Shown: positions 46,862 through 55,680 of the stretch, one piece after another
Numbering within the stretch: position 1 is the first letter of the stretch
How the letters are laid out: the number at the start of each line of letters is the position of its first letter
NCBI GenBank assembly: GCA_035459025.1
Contig: DATHYT010000027.1
Coordinates: forward strand, 1-64,000
Length of the DNA stretch: 64,000 nucleotides
Source of the DNA: JAABQT01 sp035459025
Lineage (GTDB): Bacteria; Pseudomonadota; Gammaproteobacteria; Burkholderiales; SG8-39
Reading direction: 5' to 3'
The notes under the pieces: generated by a model
Seen by the model: the letters and a program-made list of their open reading frames with translations, nothing else
The model's database searches: none
Told to the model about the DNA's origin: nothing
Program-made: the position numbers and the translations under genes

Positions 46862-47638
46862 TCAGCGCCCGAGCGTGGCGAAGGTGCGTTGCAGGGCGTG
46901 CACCTGCCCCAGATAGCCGCCCACGTTCTGCCCGCCGCAGCGCTGGTTCGAGCCCAGCTGGAACCCCCGCTTCGCGAATGCCTCGCCTGCCGCCACCCCG
47001 CACAAATGCATGATCGCCGCCAGGTCCTGCTTCTGGCGCAGCGTGGCGTCGATCTTGCGAGCCTCGAGCGTGCGGGACACGCTCTTGTCGAGAAAGGCGG
47101 CCGTCATCTCCGCCGCGTGGCTGGGCACCACGCGGAAGTACAGCCCGTTGAACCAGCACGAGCGCCAGTCGTGCCACGGACCGTCCTCGGCGACTTGGTT
47201 GTCGTGGATGCAGTAGCGCTTCGCCTGCTGCAAGGTGCCGTCGGTGATCTGGTACATGCCGACCGCGCTCGAGGCCGGGCGGTAGACGTCGAACGGATCC
47301 TCGGTGAGCCGCCAGCGCCAGGGCGTGCGCGCGAGCGGGTTGCCCGCGCCCTCGACCTGCGCCAGCGCGGCGAGGAAGTCGGGGGTGATGACGGCGGTGG
47401 CGTGCGCGCGGAAGATCGGCTCGTAGCTGCGCCAGGTTTCCGCCGGCGCCTTGTCGAGCGCGCCGCTCGCCGGCGAGAAGATCTCCGTGGGCTTGCGCGC
47501 GAGTTGCACCAGCGCGTTGGCGGCGAGCCACAGCGCGACGGCGAGCGCAAGCGCGATGCCGATCTGCGACCAGAGCGGCGCGTGGCGCAGCCTGTGCCAC
47601 GCCGTGCGCGCGATTCCGGGACGTTTGCTGCCTTTCAG
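46862..47638 (-). CDS. membrane-anchored lytic transglycosylase (SLT-like), start uncertain
   Basis: 258 residues if read from CTG 47638; 215 if from GTG 47509. SLT/lysozyme-like region with a probable catalytic Glu in ALAQVEGAGNPLAR and the SSAVGMYQITDGTL segment that corresponds to the family's GLMQ loop; late cysteines (SCWFNG, LCGVA, QRCGGQ). The 43 codons before GTG 47509 encode a basic stretch and a clear transmembrane helix (IGIALALAVALWLAANALV), which a cell-wall enzyme needs, so the true start is probably upstream. The only start-like codon there is CTG 47638, which overlaps the stop of the small upstream gene (CTGA). Confidence 0.75.
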   Translation of the reverse strand: MKGSKRPGIARTAWHRLRHAPLWSQIGIALALAVALWLAANALVQLARKPTEIFSPASGALDKAPAETWRSYEPIFRAHATAVITPDFLAALAQVEGAGNPLARTPWRWRLTEDPFDVYRPASSAVGMYQITDGTLQQAKRYCIHDNQVAEDGPWHDWRSCWFNGLYFRVVPSHAAEMTAAFLDKSVSRTLEARKIDATLRQKQDLAAIMHLCGVAAGEAFAKRGFQLGSNQRCGGQNVGGYLGQVHALQRTFATLGR

Positions 47639-47766
47639 TTGAGGACCGAGTAGCCCCGGTTGCGCAGGCAGTTCTTCACTACCCGCTGGCGCTCCTGCCG
47701 GGTTGCGGCGGCGCAGGCGCTGGCGCCGATCAGGGTCACGAGCAGCAGAGCGGGAAGGATCTTCAT
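47635..47766 (-). CDS. small secreted or lipid-modified peptide
   Basis: 43 residues, too short for most gene finders. ATG 47766. A hydrophobic signal (MKILPALLLVTLIGASAC) with C18 as a possible lipid site or a signal peptidase site around ASA-C, followed by a basic tail rich in Arg (RQERQRVVKNCLRNRG). Its stop overlaps the putative CTG start of the transglycosylase, so the two are likely co-translated. Function unknown. Confidence 0.55.
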   Translation of the reverse strand: MKILPALLLVTLIGASACAAATRQERQRVVKNCLRNRGYSVLN

Positions 47767-47786
47767 CGCCGCTAGTGTAGCCGCGC

Positions 47787-48761
47787 TCAGCCGATCTTGA
47801 TCGCGTTGCCGCTACGCGCCGACGCCACCACCGCCTCGGTCCCCGCCACCACGTTCACGATCTCCTCGGGCGCGATCACGAATTTCAACCCGCCTGCCGC
47901 CGCGTCGGCGAACGCCTCCAGCTCCGCGCGCTCCTTGTCGGTCGCCGCGAAGGCGAAGCGCCGGACGTTGCCTTCGAGATCGGAGAGCTCGAGCGCGGTA
48001 TCGCCGCGCAATTCCAGGGCTCCCTTCGCGCCGAACGCGTGCAGGCGGTAGAACCGGGTCGCCGCGTGCAGCGTCGCCAGGGTGCCGGTCGCGCCGCCCG
48101 CGAAGCGCAACAGGCAGGAGGTCGTGTCGTCGACATCGATGTCGAGCTGCTGGCGCTCGCTGATGGCGAGAACTTCGGTCGCGAGCCCGGCGAGATGCAC
48201 CATGGCGTCGAGCACGTGGCAGCCGCGTGCGGTCATCGAGCCGCCCGGGCTCTCGATGCGGTTGGAGCGCCAGTTGCCCGGCGCGATCTGATAGCTCGGC
48301 GGGCCGGAGAAGTTGCCCTCGATATGGCGCAGCGCGCCGATCTCGCCGGCCGCGATGCGCCGCTTCATCTCGGCATAGGCCGGCGCGTAGCGCCGATTGA
48401 AGCCGACGTGCAGCGTGATGCCGGCCGCGCGGCAAGCCTCGATCGCGCGCTCCGCGCTCTCGCGCGTCAGGGTGAAGGGCTTTTCCACGAACACGTGCTT
48501 GCGGGCTTGCGCCGCCGCCGCGATCTCGGCGGCGTGCTGCGAATGCGGCGTCGCCAGCACCACCGCGTCGATGGCGGAATCGGCCAGCACATCCGCGTAA
48601 CGCGATGTCAGCGCCAGACCGAAGCGCTCGCCGAGCGGTTTGAGTGCGGCCGGATCGCGGGTTACCGCCGCGACGAAGCGGATCTTCGGGCTCACGCCTT
48701 GAACCGACTCGATCAGCCGCGTGCCCCAGTTGCCAGCCCCGCAGATGGCGACCCGCAGCAA
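47787..48761 (-). CDS. Gfo/Idh/MocA-family oxidoreductase
   Basis: 324 residues. NAD(P)-binding N-terminal fold (RVAICGAGNWGTRLIES) and the family Lys motif VEKPFTL, with HVGFNRRYAP following. Substrates of this family are sugars, inositols or similar polyols; none can be assigned. The start is TTG at 48761, 4 bases after the enoyl reductase stop, with AAAGG upstream; no ATG or GTG gives the opening strand. Likely co-transcribed with the enoyl reductase. Confidence 0.88.
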   Translation of the reverse strand: MLRVAICGAGNWGTRLIESVQGVSPKIRFVAAVTRDPAALKPLGERFGLALTSRYADVLADSAIDAVVLATPHSQHAAEIAAAAQARKHVFVEKPFTLTRESAERAIEACRAAGITLHVGFNRRYAPAYAEMKRRIAAGEIGALRHIEGNFSGPPSYQIAPGNWRSNRIESPGGSMTARGCHVLDAMVHLAGLATEVLAISERQQLDIDVDDTTSCLLRFAGGATGTLATLHAATRFYRLHAFGAKGALELRGDTALELSDLEGNVRRFAFAATDKERAELEAFADAAAGGLKFVIAPEEIVNVVAGTEAVVASARSGNAIKIG

Positions 48762-48765
48762 GCGG

Positions 48766-49773
48766 TCAGCCTTTCGCGAAAGACACCAGGATCTTGCCGG
48801 AGCGGCCGCCGCGCGCGGCGTGCGCCACCGCCTCCTTGATCTTACCGATCGGGTACACGGCCTCGACTTCCACGGCGAGCGTGCCGTCGGCCACCCATGA
48901 CGTGAGCTCGCGATACAGGGCCGCGACCTGCGCGGGCGGGGTGTCCACATACCACTTGCGCAGCCAGAAGCCCCGCAGATGCACGTCGCGAAACACTGTA
49001 TCCCGCCCGTCCACCATGCAGGGCTCGCCGCTCAGCACGCCGTAGTTGACCACCGTCCCGCCGTCGCTCACGCACCGGGCGAGCCGCTGCGTGGCCGAGC
49101 CGCCCACCGCGTCGATGGCGAGCGGCAGCGGCGCCTCGCCGATTGCCGCCCGCACGCGCTTGTCCAGATCCGGTCCGTCGGTGAGCACGACGTTGCCGCC
49201 GAACGCCTGCAACGGCTTTATCAGCTCCTCGCGACGCACGACGTTGACCGTCTTCACGCCTGCCTGACGCGCGAGCCGGATCAGGCAGTGACCGACGCCG
49301 GAGTTGGCCGCGTTCTGGATCACCCACTGCCCGGGCTTGGGCGCGACGAACTGATGCAGCATCAGGTAGGCGGTCGGCGGATTCACGCGCAGCATCGCGA
49401 GCTGCTTCGGGTCCACACCTTCCGGCAGCGCGAAGACCGCCTTCGCGGGCGCCTTGATGCGCTCGCGCCAGCACCCGGGGCCGGGCAGCAACACCCGGTC
49501 GCCGGGCTTTACGTGGCGGACCGCCGCGCCCGCCGCGGCGATGCGCCCGACGCCTTCCGCGCCCGGCGTCATGGGCAGCGCGGGCGGTACCGCGCCGTAC
49601 TTGCCTTCGATGTTGAGGACATCAGCGGGATTGATCGGGAAGAACTCGGTCTCCACGACCACTTCTTCGGGGCCGGGCGCGCCGGGATCGGGCTGCTCGA
49701 GCACCTCGATCGCGGCTTCGGGTCGGCCGAACGCGCCTACGTGAGCGGCGAGCATGGAGTCATCGTATTGCAT
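48766..49773 (-). CDS. MDR-type 2-enoyl thioester reductase-like oxidoreductase
   Basis: 335 residues. Zinc-free medium-chain dehydrogenase/reductase. The segment IQNAANSGVGHCLIRLARQ and the following VNVVRR closely follow mitochondrial-type enoyl-CoA/ACP reductases (MECR/ETR). It lacks the zinc ligands of alcohol dehydrogenases. Probably an NADPH-dependent reductase of an alpha,beta-unsaturated thioester or ketone. ATG 49773 (MQYDDSM); a second in-frame ATG six codons later is possible. Confidence 0.88.
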   Translation of the reverse strand: MQYDDSMLAAHVGAFGRPEAAIEVLEQPDPGAPGPEEVVVETEFFPINPADVLNIEGKYGAVPPALPMTPGAEGVGRIAAAGAAVRHVKPGDRVLLPGPGCWRERIKAPAKAVFALPEGVDPKQLAMLRVNPPTAYLMLHQFVAPKPGQWVIQNAANSGVGHCLIRLARQAGVKTVNVVRREELIKPLQAFGGNVVLTDGPDLDKRVRAAIGEAPLPLAIDAVGGSATQRLARCVSDGGTVVNYGVLSGEPCMVDGRDTVFRDVHLRGFWLRKWYVDTPPAQVAALYRELTSWVADGTLAVEVEAVYPIGKIKEAVAHAARGGRSGKILVSFAKG

Positions 49774-49926
49774 TTCTCACGCGCCGGCCAAGACATGCCG
49801 GATGCCCTGGGCGCAAGCGTGCAATCTCTGTTCGGCCATGCTGACCGTCGACGAGGTCCGCGCCGTACCGCTGTTTTCGAAGCTCGCGACGCTCCAGCTC
49901 TCCCGCCGCCTGGCTGGCACCATGAA

Positions 49927-50253
49927 CTAGGCGCGGCTGGGCGTGTACAGCTCGATGCCGTTGCCTTCCGGATCCGTGATCCTGAAGGACGTGAATTCCG
50001 GTCCCGCCTTCGGCGTGGCATCGAACTTCTTCGCCCATTCACTGAGCGCCTCGAGCGATGGCACGCGAAAGCCCATGTGCAGCTCGTCGGGGCTGCGATT
50101 GACCGGCGCGCCCGAATGGAACGCGATGAGCAGGCCGGGCCCGCGCACCAGGTGCTCTTCCGCCTTTAGGGAAAACGTGCGCGCGTACCACTGGGCCAGA
50201 CCGAGCGGATCCCGGGCCGGGATGTTCATGTGATCAAGACGGATGTCCGACAC
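49927..50253 (-). CDS. VOC (glyoxalase/bleomycin-resistance fold) protein
   Basis: 108 residues from GTG 50253; this start has GAAGGG well placed, while a TTG seven codons upstream has no ribosome binding site. One vicinal-oxygen-chelate module: LDHMNIPARDPLGLAQWY, HMGFRVPS and ITDPEGNGIELY; His in LDHMN, His in LHMGF and Glu in IELY are the likely metal ligands. The substrate is unknown. Confidence 0.87.
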   Translation of the reverse strand: MSDIRLDHMNIPARDPLGLAQWYARTFSLKAEEHLVRGPGLLIAFHSGAPVNRSPDELHMGFRVPSLEALSEWAKKFDATPKAGPEFTSFRITDPEGNGIELYTPSRA

Positions 50254-50349
50254 GGTGGATTGCCCTTCGGTCAAGGATTGCAGAGCGGCATCTTAATCCA
50301 CGCACGGCCCCTTCGTTCGCAAACGAATCCGGCCAAGTCGTCGGCGCCA

Positions 50350-51543
50350 TCAATCGGCTGCCGCCGAAACCCCGGATCCCCGTTCGTCTATCCGCCACCT
50401 GGCTTGCAGCGTGCGCAGCAGCGCGACACAAGCAACAACGCTCGCCATGAGCAGTGCCGCGAGCAGCACCGGGGCCTTCGCGCTCCCGGTCCAGTCGCGC
50501 AGCCAGCCCGCGAGCACCGGCATCAGCGTCATGCCGAGGTAGTACCAGGTGTAGAAGATGCCGAGTCCGGGGCCCCTGTTCTCGCGGCTTACGGCCTCGG
50601 CCGACAGCGACATGAGCGCGCCAGCCGGTATTCCGGAAATGATTCCCACCAGGACAAGACCTGCCTCAGGCAATGTTCCGGTGGTGATGACGACGAGCAT
50701 GGCCGACGAGGCCAGCAGCAGCGCCGCGAGCGCCAGCGTGACATGCCTGGTGGACTGCAGCAGTCGCCCGCCGATCGGTACCGAGACCATCATCGTCCAC
50801 ATGAACAGGCTGGTGACCGAACTGGCGGCGCCGCGCTCGTAGCCCAGCGATATGAGCGCGCCCGGCATGAAGCTGACCACAAGAATGAACGCAGCGTTGT
50901 AGAGCGTCCAGGCCACGCCGACCACGCTGGTGTGGACAAGCTGCCGCATTGGCAGCCCGTATCTCAGCGGCTCGCCGTGCAGATCAAGAGGTGCGGGCGG
51001 TGCGCGGTAGAACAGCGCGGTCAGCAGCAAGGCCGCCAGCGCCGCGAGCGCCGTGACGTACATCACCGAGTTCCAGCCGTAGGCGGCCGCGACCGGATTG
51101 TGAATCAGCAGTCCGAGCGCGATGCCGATCGGCCAGGCCGTCAGCATGATGGCCAGCGCCGGCACGATCTCTTTCTCGAAGAACCACTCGGTGACCATCT
51201 TCGTGAGAATCACGTTGAAGATCGTGCCGCCCACGCCGGTGATGAGCCGGCCGGCATACAGCTCGGTCGCGTCCGCGGCAGATCCCATCACGTAGGCGCC
51301 GACCGTCATCGTCACTGCGCCGAGCATCAGCAGGTTCTTGTCGGAGATCGCGCGCGTCAGGGCGCCGCTGGGAATCGCGATGAACACCCCCGGCAGCAGG
51401 AACAGGCCGATCAGCGTGCCGACTTGCGCGTAACTGAGGCCGAAGGCGTCAATGAGCTGCGCGGAGGTCGAGGCGACCGACTGGAACTGGAAGCCCATCG
51501 CCAGCCGGACGAGAAACAGGATGAGCAGCATCAGCCAGCGCAC
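50350..51543 (-). CDS. MFS transporter, CynX/NNP-like
   Basis: 397 residues from GTG 51543, which has GGGAGG five bases upstream; the frame runs open to ATG 51651 but the extra 36 residues are not protein-like. Twelve transmembrane helices; the first loop has the MFS basic motif in weak form (PSGALTRAISDKN). Family resemblance is to cyanate/nitrate-type carriers (TLIGLFLLPGVFIAIPSG). Substrate unknown. Its upstream region contains a perfect 15-base palindrome shared with the GYD gene. Confidence 0.87.
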   Translation of the reverse strand: MRWLMLLILFLVRLAMGFQFQSVASTSAQLIDAFGLSYAQVGTLIGLFLLPGVFIAIPSGALTRAISDKNLLMLGAVTMTVGAYVMGSAADATELYAGRLITGVGGTIFNVILTKMVTEWFFEKEIVPALAIMLTAWPIGIALGLLIHNPVAAAYGWNSVMYVTALAALAALLLTALFYRAPPAPLDLHGEPLRYGLPMRQLVHTSVVGVAWTLYNAAFILVVSFMPGALISLGYERGAASSVTSLFMWTMMVSVPIGGRLLQSTRHVTLALAALLLASSAMLVVITTGTLPEAGLVLVGIISGIPAGALMSLSAEAVSRENRGPGLGIFYTWYYLGMTLMPVLAGWLRDWTGSAKAPVLLAALLMASVVACVALLRTLQARWRIDERGSGVSAAAD

Positions 51544-51719
51544 GGGCACCTCCCTGGATCGGCTCGCACCCGGGCCCCACAGGTTCGAGATACTGCCGAC
51601 TCGTGATTCCACGGACGGCGTCGAAGGATATACTTCACCACGCAGGATCAAAACAAAGAATCGGCCGTAGCAGACCGATTCGTTGCCTCACCCTTCGGGT
51701 CCGCAGGTCCCGCTTTTAG

Positions 51720-51734
51720 GGTACAGCCTGTACC
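51720..51734. promoter_or_regulatory. 15-base palindrome, probable operator
   Basis: GGTACAG-C-CTGTACC, two perfect 7-base arms around one base, in the 280-base spacer between the divergent MFS (start 51543) and GYD (start 51824) genes. The rest of the spacer holds no gene I can support. The form fits a dimeric repressor site such as those of TetR-type regulators. No regulator gene is next to it. Confidence 0.45.
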
Positions 51735-51823
51735 ACCCAGCGAGCTCGCCGGCGCGTTGCTTTGCGCAGCCGCGCATGGTACTTCTTGAAGCCCAGGAGA
51801 TCACTTTAGAGGAGGAGGACGTC

Positions 51824-52165
51824 ATGGCACTGTTCATGTTGATGGGAAAGTACTCACCGGAGGCGATCAAAACCATTATGGAAACCGGCTCGGATCGGGA
51901 GGCGGCCGCCAGGACGGCGCTTGAAGCGGCGGGCGGCAAGCTGCTCGGCTTCTACGGGATGTTCGGCCAGGACTACAACGTCGCCATCGTCGCAGAGGTG
52001 CCGGGAAACGCCGAATACATCGGGGCGATCGCTCCTGCGCTGATGGCTGGAACCTTCACGGCGTTCAAATCGATCCCGCTTTACAAGGCGAGCGACGTGG
52101 TGAAGGCCTCGCAAATCGCCAAGAAAGTAAGCGCAGCCTACACGCCGCCGACGAAAGCAAAGTAG
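51824..52165 (+). CDS. GYD-domain protein
   Basis: 113 residues. Small alpha/beta ferredoxin-like protein of the GYD family, function unknown. The start MALFMLMGKYSPEAIKTI and the core LGFYGMFGQDYNVAIVAEV are typical (the family Gly-Tyr-Asp appears as G-Q-D-Y). ATG 51824 follows a very strong ribosome binding site (GGAGGAGG, 51811-51818); in-frame upstream codons are not protein-like. A strong terminator follows. Confidence 0.88.
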   Translation: MALFMLMGKYSPEAIKTIMETGSDREAAARTALEAAGGKLLGFYGMFGQDYNVAIVAEVPGNAEYIGAIAPALMAGTFTAFKSIPLYKASDVVKASQIAKKVSAAYTPPTKAK

Positions 52166-52192
52166 AAGACGGACGCCGCGGCGTCGAAACGA

Positions 52193-52218
52193 AAAGGGCC
52201 AGCGCTTGCTGGCCCTTT
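52193..52218. terminator. intrinsic terminator after the GYD gene
   Basis: GGGCCAGC (52196-52203), loop GCTT, GCTGGCCC (52208-52215), extended by AAA/TTT. It follows the GYD stop by 27 bases on the plus strand; on the minus strand it would end transcription coming out of the tRNA-Arg gene. Probably works both ways. Confidence 0.75.
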
Positions 52219-52223
52219 GTATT

Positions 52224-52300
52224 TGGCGCGCCCGGCAGGATTTGAACCCACGACCCCTTGGTTCGTAGCCAAGTACTCTATCCAACTGAGCTACGGGCGC
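52224..52300 (-). tRNA. tRNA-Arg (anticodon ACG)
   Basis: 77 bases including an encoded CCA. Acceptor GCGCCCG pairs with CGGGCGC, discriminator G; D arm GCTC...GAGT; anticodon stem CTTGG/CCAAG with loop CTACGAA (anticodon ACG, expected to be edited to ICG by TadA); T arm GTGGG-TTCAAAT-CCTGC. Confidence 0.96.
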
Positions 52301-52327
52301 GAGGCCGCAGATTATAGCGGAAAGCCG

Positions 52328-52864
52328 TCAGAACCCCCAGTAATCCAGCCCCTCGGGCAGCGGCTCGCCGTGCGCGAGCGACGCGAGCTTGGCGTACTGG
52401 CCTTCGGCGTACAGCAAAGGCTTGCCCTTCTTGCCGAACAGCACCTGCTGCACCTGCCCGAGAAAGACGGTATGCGAGCCGTGCTTGAGCTTCTTCACCA
52501 CGCGGCAGTCGAACGACACCAGCGCATCGAGCAGCACCGGCGAGCCGGTGGCGAGCTTGGTCCATTCGCGCGTGTCGAACCGCTTCTCGCCCGACTGCGC
52601 GCCGCTGAACAGGTTGGACAGATCCGAATCCTCCGCGCGCAGCACGTTCACGCAGAACGCCTTGCTCTTGGCCAGCGCGCCGTGCGTCGCCGCGCGCTGG
52701 TTCACGCACACCAATAGCGTCGGCGGCTCGGCGGTCACCGAGCACACCGCCGTCGCGGTGAGGCCGTAGCGATGCCCGGCGTGCGCTGCGGTGATCACGT
52801 TCACCGCGTGCGCCAGGCCGCGCATGCCGAGCTTGAACTGGTCGGCGTTGACCGGCTGGTCCAT
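52328..52864 (-). CDS. flavin reductase-like FMN-binding protein
   Basis: 178 residues from ATG 52864 (MDQPVNADQFK). Flavin reductase/DIM6-NTAB family: GLTATAVCSVTAEPPTLLVCVN is the FMN-binding core, followed by FCVNVL and the HTVFLGQV strand. Such proteins supply reduced flavin to two-component monooxygenases or reduce flavin directly; no monooxygenase partner is adjacent. It diverges from the antiporter gene with 50 bases between starts. Confidence 0.9.
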   Translation of the reverse strand: MDQPVNADQFKLGMRGLAHAVNVITAAHAGHRYGLTATAVCSVTAEPPTLLVCVNQRAATHGALAKSKAFCVNVLRAEDSDLSNLFSGAQSGEKRFDTREWTKLATGSPVLLDALVSFDCRVVKKLKHGSHTVFLGQVQQVLFGKKGKPLLYAEGQYAKLASLAHGEPLPEGLDYWGF

Positions 52865-52914
52865 GCACGCGATTATTGCACGCACCCCCCGCGCATCTTT
52901 CCACGGAGCAGCCT

Positions 52915-54702
52915 ATGGCTGAGCATGGCTTTCTGTACCAGGCGCTGATCTATCTCGCCGCCGGCGTGATCGCGGTGCCGCTGTTCACGAAGCTGGGCCT
53001 CGGCTCGGTGCTCGGCTTCCTCGCCGCCGGCATGGTGATCGGCCCCTGGGGCCTGAAGCTCGTCTCGAAGCCCGAGGCGGTGCTGCATTTCGCCGAGTTC
53101 GGCGTGGTGCTGCTTCTCTTTCTCGTCGGGCTCGAGCTCAACCCGCAGCGCCTGTGGCAGATGCGCCGCCCGATCTTCGGCATGGGCGGGACGCAGGTCG
53201 TCGCCACCCTCCTGCTGGTGACCGCGATCGGCTGGGCGCTCGATCAGCCGCTCCCCATTGCGGTCGTCGCCGGCATGGGCTTCGCCATGTCCTCCACCGC
53301 GATCGCCCTTGCCACGCTGCAGGAGCGGCGCCTGCTCGGCACGCCCGGCGGGCAGGCCGGCTTCTCGGTGCTGCTGTTCCAGGACCTGGCCGTGATCCCG
53401 CTCGCGCTGCTGCTGGCGCTGCTCGCGCCGGGCGCGTCGAGCGGCGGCATGGACTGGATGGCCGCCGCGCGGGCGGGGGTGGTCATCGCGGCGCTCATCG
53501 CCGTCGGCCATTTCGGCCTGCGGCCGCTGCTGCGCGTGGTCGCCAACACCGGCCAGCGCGAGATCTTCATCGGCTTTGCGCTGCTCCTCGTGCTCGGCAT
53601 CGCGGCGCTGATGGAGAGCCTCGGACTGTCGATGGCGCTCGGTTCGTTCCTCGCCGGCGTCATGCTGGCGGAGTCCGAATACCGCCACGAGCTCGAACTC
53701 GACATCGAGCCGTTCAAGGGGCTGCTGCTCGGCCTGTTCTTCATCGCCGTCGGCATGTCGATCGACCTGAACCTGTTCCTGCGCACGCCGCTTCTCATCC
53801 TCGGGCTCGCGCTCGGCGTCGTGGCGCTGAAGGCGCTGCTGCTCTACCCGATCGCGCGCTACTTCGGCTACTGCGCGCCGTCCGACGCGTTCGTGTTCGC
53901 GCTGAGCCTGTCGCAGGTGGGCGAGTTCGCGTTCGTGCTGTTCGCCGCCGCCGGCAGCATCCTGCCGCGCGAGACCTACAACGTGCTGAACGCCGTCGTG
54001 GCCGTGTCCATGGTGGCAACGCCGTTCCTCATGATCCTGTACGAGCGCGGGATCGCCCCGCGCCTCGCCCGCGGCGCCGAGCGCGAGGCCGACGTGGTCG
54101 ACGAGGCGCTTCCCGTGATCGTCGCCGGCTTCGGTCGCTTCGGCCAGGTGGTGACGCGCGTGCTGAACGGCCTCGGCGTGCACGCCACCCTCATCGACCA
54201 CGACCCGAACCAGATCGAGCTGGTGCGCCGCTTCGGCTCCAAGGCCTACTACGGCAACGCCACGCGCCTCGACGTGCTGGAGAAGGCGGGCGTGGCGCGC
54301 GCACGGCTGCTGGTGGTCGCGATCGACGACAACGTCGCCGCGCTGCGCCTGGTGCGCGAGGTGCGTAAGCGCTATCCCGGGCTCAAGGTCATCGCGCGCG
54401 CGCACGGCCGCAGCGACGCCTTCGAGTACCTCGACCTGGGCGTGCCGGCGGTGCGCGAGACGTTCGGCTCGGCGCTGGATGCCGCGGAGGCTGCGCTGCG
54501 CGCGCTCGACTTCGGCCCCATGGCGGCGCGGCGCATCGTGACGCGCTTCCGGCGCCACGACGAGGAGATACTCGCCGAGCAGGCACCGCATCGCGGCGAG
54601 ATCAAGCAGCTGATCGCGATGCAGCAGCGCGGCCGCGACGACCTCGAGCGGCTGCTGCGCACCGAGACCGAGGCCGTCGCGCGCAAGCCTAGCGCCGGTT
54701 GA
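52915..54702 (+). CDS. Kef-type cation/proton antiporter (CPA2) with NAD-binding domain
   Basis: 595 residues. Twelve or so transmembrane helices (about 5-375) of the CPA2 antiporter fold, with LFLVGLELNP and MSSTAIALATLQE as conserved pieces, then a RCK/TrkA-N domain (about 400-515, VIVAGFGRFGQVV). Glutathione-gated potassium efflux is the best-known role (KefB/KefC). ATG 52915 has GGAG upstream; a start 13 codons earlier is less likely. Its end overlaps the EamA gene by 14 bases, tail to tail. Confidence 0.93.
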   Translation: MAEHGFLYQALIYLAAGVIAVPLFTKLGLGSVLGFLAAGMVIGPWGLKLVSKPEAVLHFAEFGVVLLLFLVGLELNPQRLWQMRRPIFGMGGTQVVATLLLVTAIGWALDQPLPIAVVAGMGFAMSSTAIALATLQERRLLGTPGGQAGFSVLLFQDLAVIPLALLLALLAPGASSGGMDWMAAARAGVVIAALIAVGHFGLRPLLRVVANTGQREIFIGFALLLVLGIAALMESLGLSMALGSFLAGVMLAESEYRHELELDIEPFKGLLLGLFFIAVGMSIDLNLFLRTPLLILGLALGVVALKALLLYPIARYFGYCAPSDAFVFALSLSQVGEFAFVLFAAAGSILPRETYNVLNAVVAVSMVATPFLMILYERGIAPRLARGAEREADVVDEALPVIVAGFGRFGQVVTRVLNGLGVHATLIDHDPNQIELVRRFGSKAYYGNATRLDVLEKAGVARARLLVVAIDDNVAALRLVREVRKRYPGLKVIARAHGRSDAFEYLDLGVPAVRETFGSALDAAEAALRALDFGPMAARRIVTRFRRHDEEILAEQAPHRGEIKQLIAMQQRGRDDLERLLRTETEAVARKPSAG

Positions 54703-55573
54703 CCAGCACGATGCCGGCGCCGACGAGCAGCGCCGCGGCGGCGAAGGTCGGCGTGAGCCGTTCGCCGAGCACGGCCACCCCGGCAAGCACGCCGAACAGC
54801 GGCGTCATGAACGAGAACACCGCCAGCCGCCCCGCCAGGTAGCGGGTGAGCAGCCAGAACCACGCAAGGTAGCTGGCAAAGGCGACGATCGCACCCTGAT
54901 ACGCGAGGCTCGCGAGCGCGAAGGGCGAGAGCGCGACGACGCCGGGCTCGCCGAGCAGCAGCGAAGCGCCGAACAGCAACGGCACGGCCACCGCAAGCTG
55001 GTAGAACAGCGTCTTCGCCGCCGTGGCGCGGGAAAGCGAGGTGGTGCGGATCAGCACCGTCGTCGCCCCCCACAGCACGGCGGCCACCACGCCGCAGGCG
55101 TCCCCAAGAAGCGTCGCGCCCTGCGCAGCGCTGAAGCCGTCACCAAAGGCGAGCGCCACGCCGCCGAAAGCGAGCGCCACGCCCACCCATTGCGTACGCA
55201 CGAGGTGCTCGCCGGGCACCCACCAGTGCACGCCGAGGGCGGTGACGATGGGCGCGAGGTAGATGAACACCACCATGCGCGAGGCCGCGGTGTACTCGAG
55301 GCCGGCGTAGATGAAGACGAACTCGCCGCCGAACAGCAACCCGGCGCCGATACCGGCCGCCAGCGTGCCGTCGCGGGAAAACAGCGGAATGGCGCGCCAG
55401 CGCGCCCAGGCGAGGAGCAGCGCCGCGGCGAGAAGCGTTCGCAGCGCCGCCTGCATCACGAGGGACACGTCCGGCGCCGTCAGCTTGATCGCCACCTGCT
55501 GGAATCCCCACAATGCCGTGAGCAGCACCATGAGGAAAAACGCCTGTGCATCCAAAGGCTTGCGGTGATCCAT
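54689..55573 (-). CDS. EamA/DMT family permease
   Basis: 294 residues, ten transmembrane helices in two EamA repeats (GFQQVAIKLTAPDVS in the first, GATTVLIRTTSLSRA in the second). Family members export amino acids or metabolites; the substrate is not clear. ATG 55573 lacks an obvious ribosome binding site. It ends with a lone NRR tail. Confidence 0.9.
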   Translation of the reverse strand: MDHRKPLDAQAFFLMVLLTALWGFQQVAIKLTAPDVSLVMQAALRTLLAAALLLAWARWRAIPLFSRDGTLAAGIGAGLLFGGEFVFIYAGLEYTAASRMVVFIYLAPIVTALGVHWWVPGEHLVRTQWVGVALAFGGVALAFGDGFSAAQGATLLGDACGVVAAVLWGATTVLIRTTSLSRATAAKTLFYQLAVAVPLLFGASLLLGEPGVVALSPFALASLAYQGAIVAFASYLAWFWLLTRYLAGRLAVFSFMTPLFGVLAGVAVLGERLTPTFAAAALLVGAGIVLVNRR

Positions 55574-55680
55574 GGAAATTAGCTATGGCCTATGGGCGCG
55601 ATGCGGACAAGTCATTGGATCGGGTGGCAAAGCGCCCGTAGAGTCGTAGCCTTAGTCAATCACTAACGAGGACTTGATAG

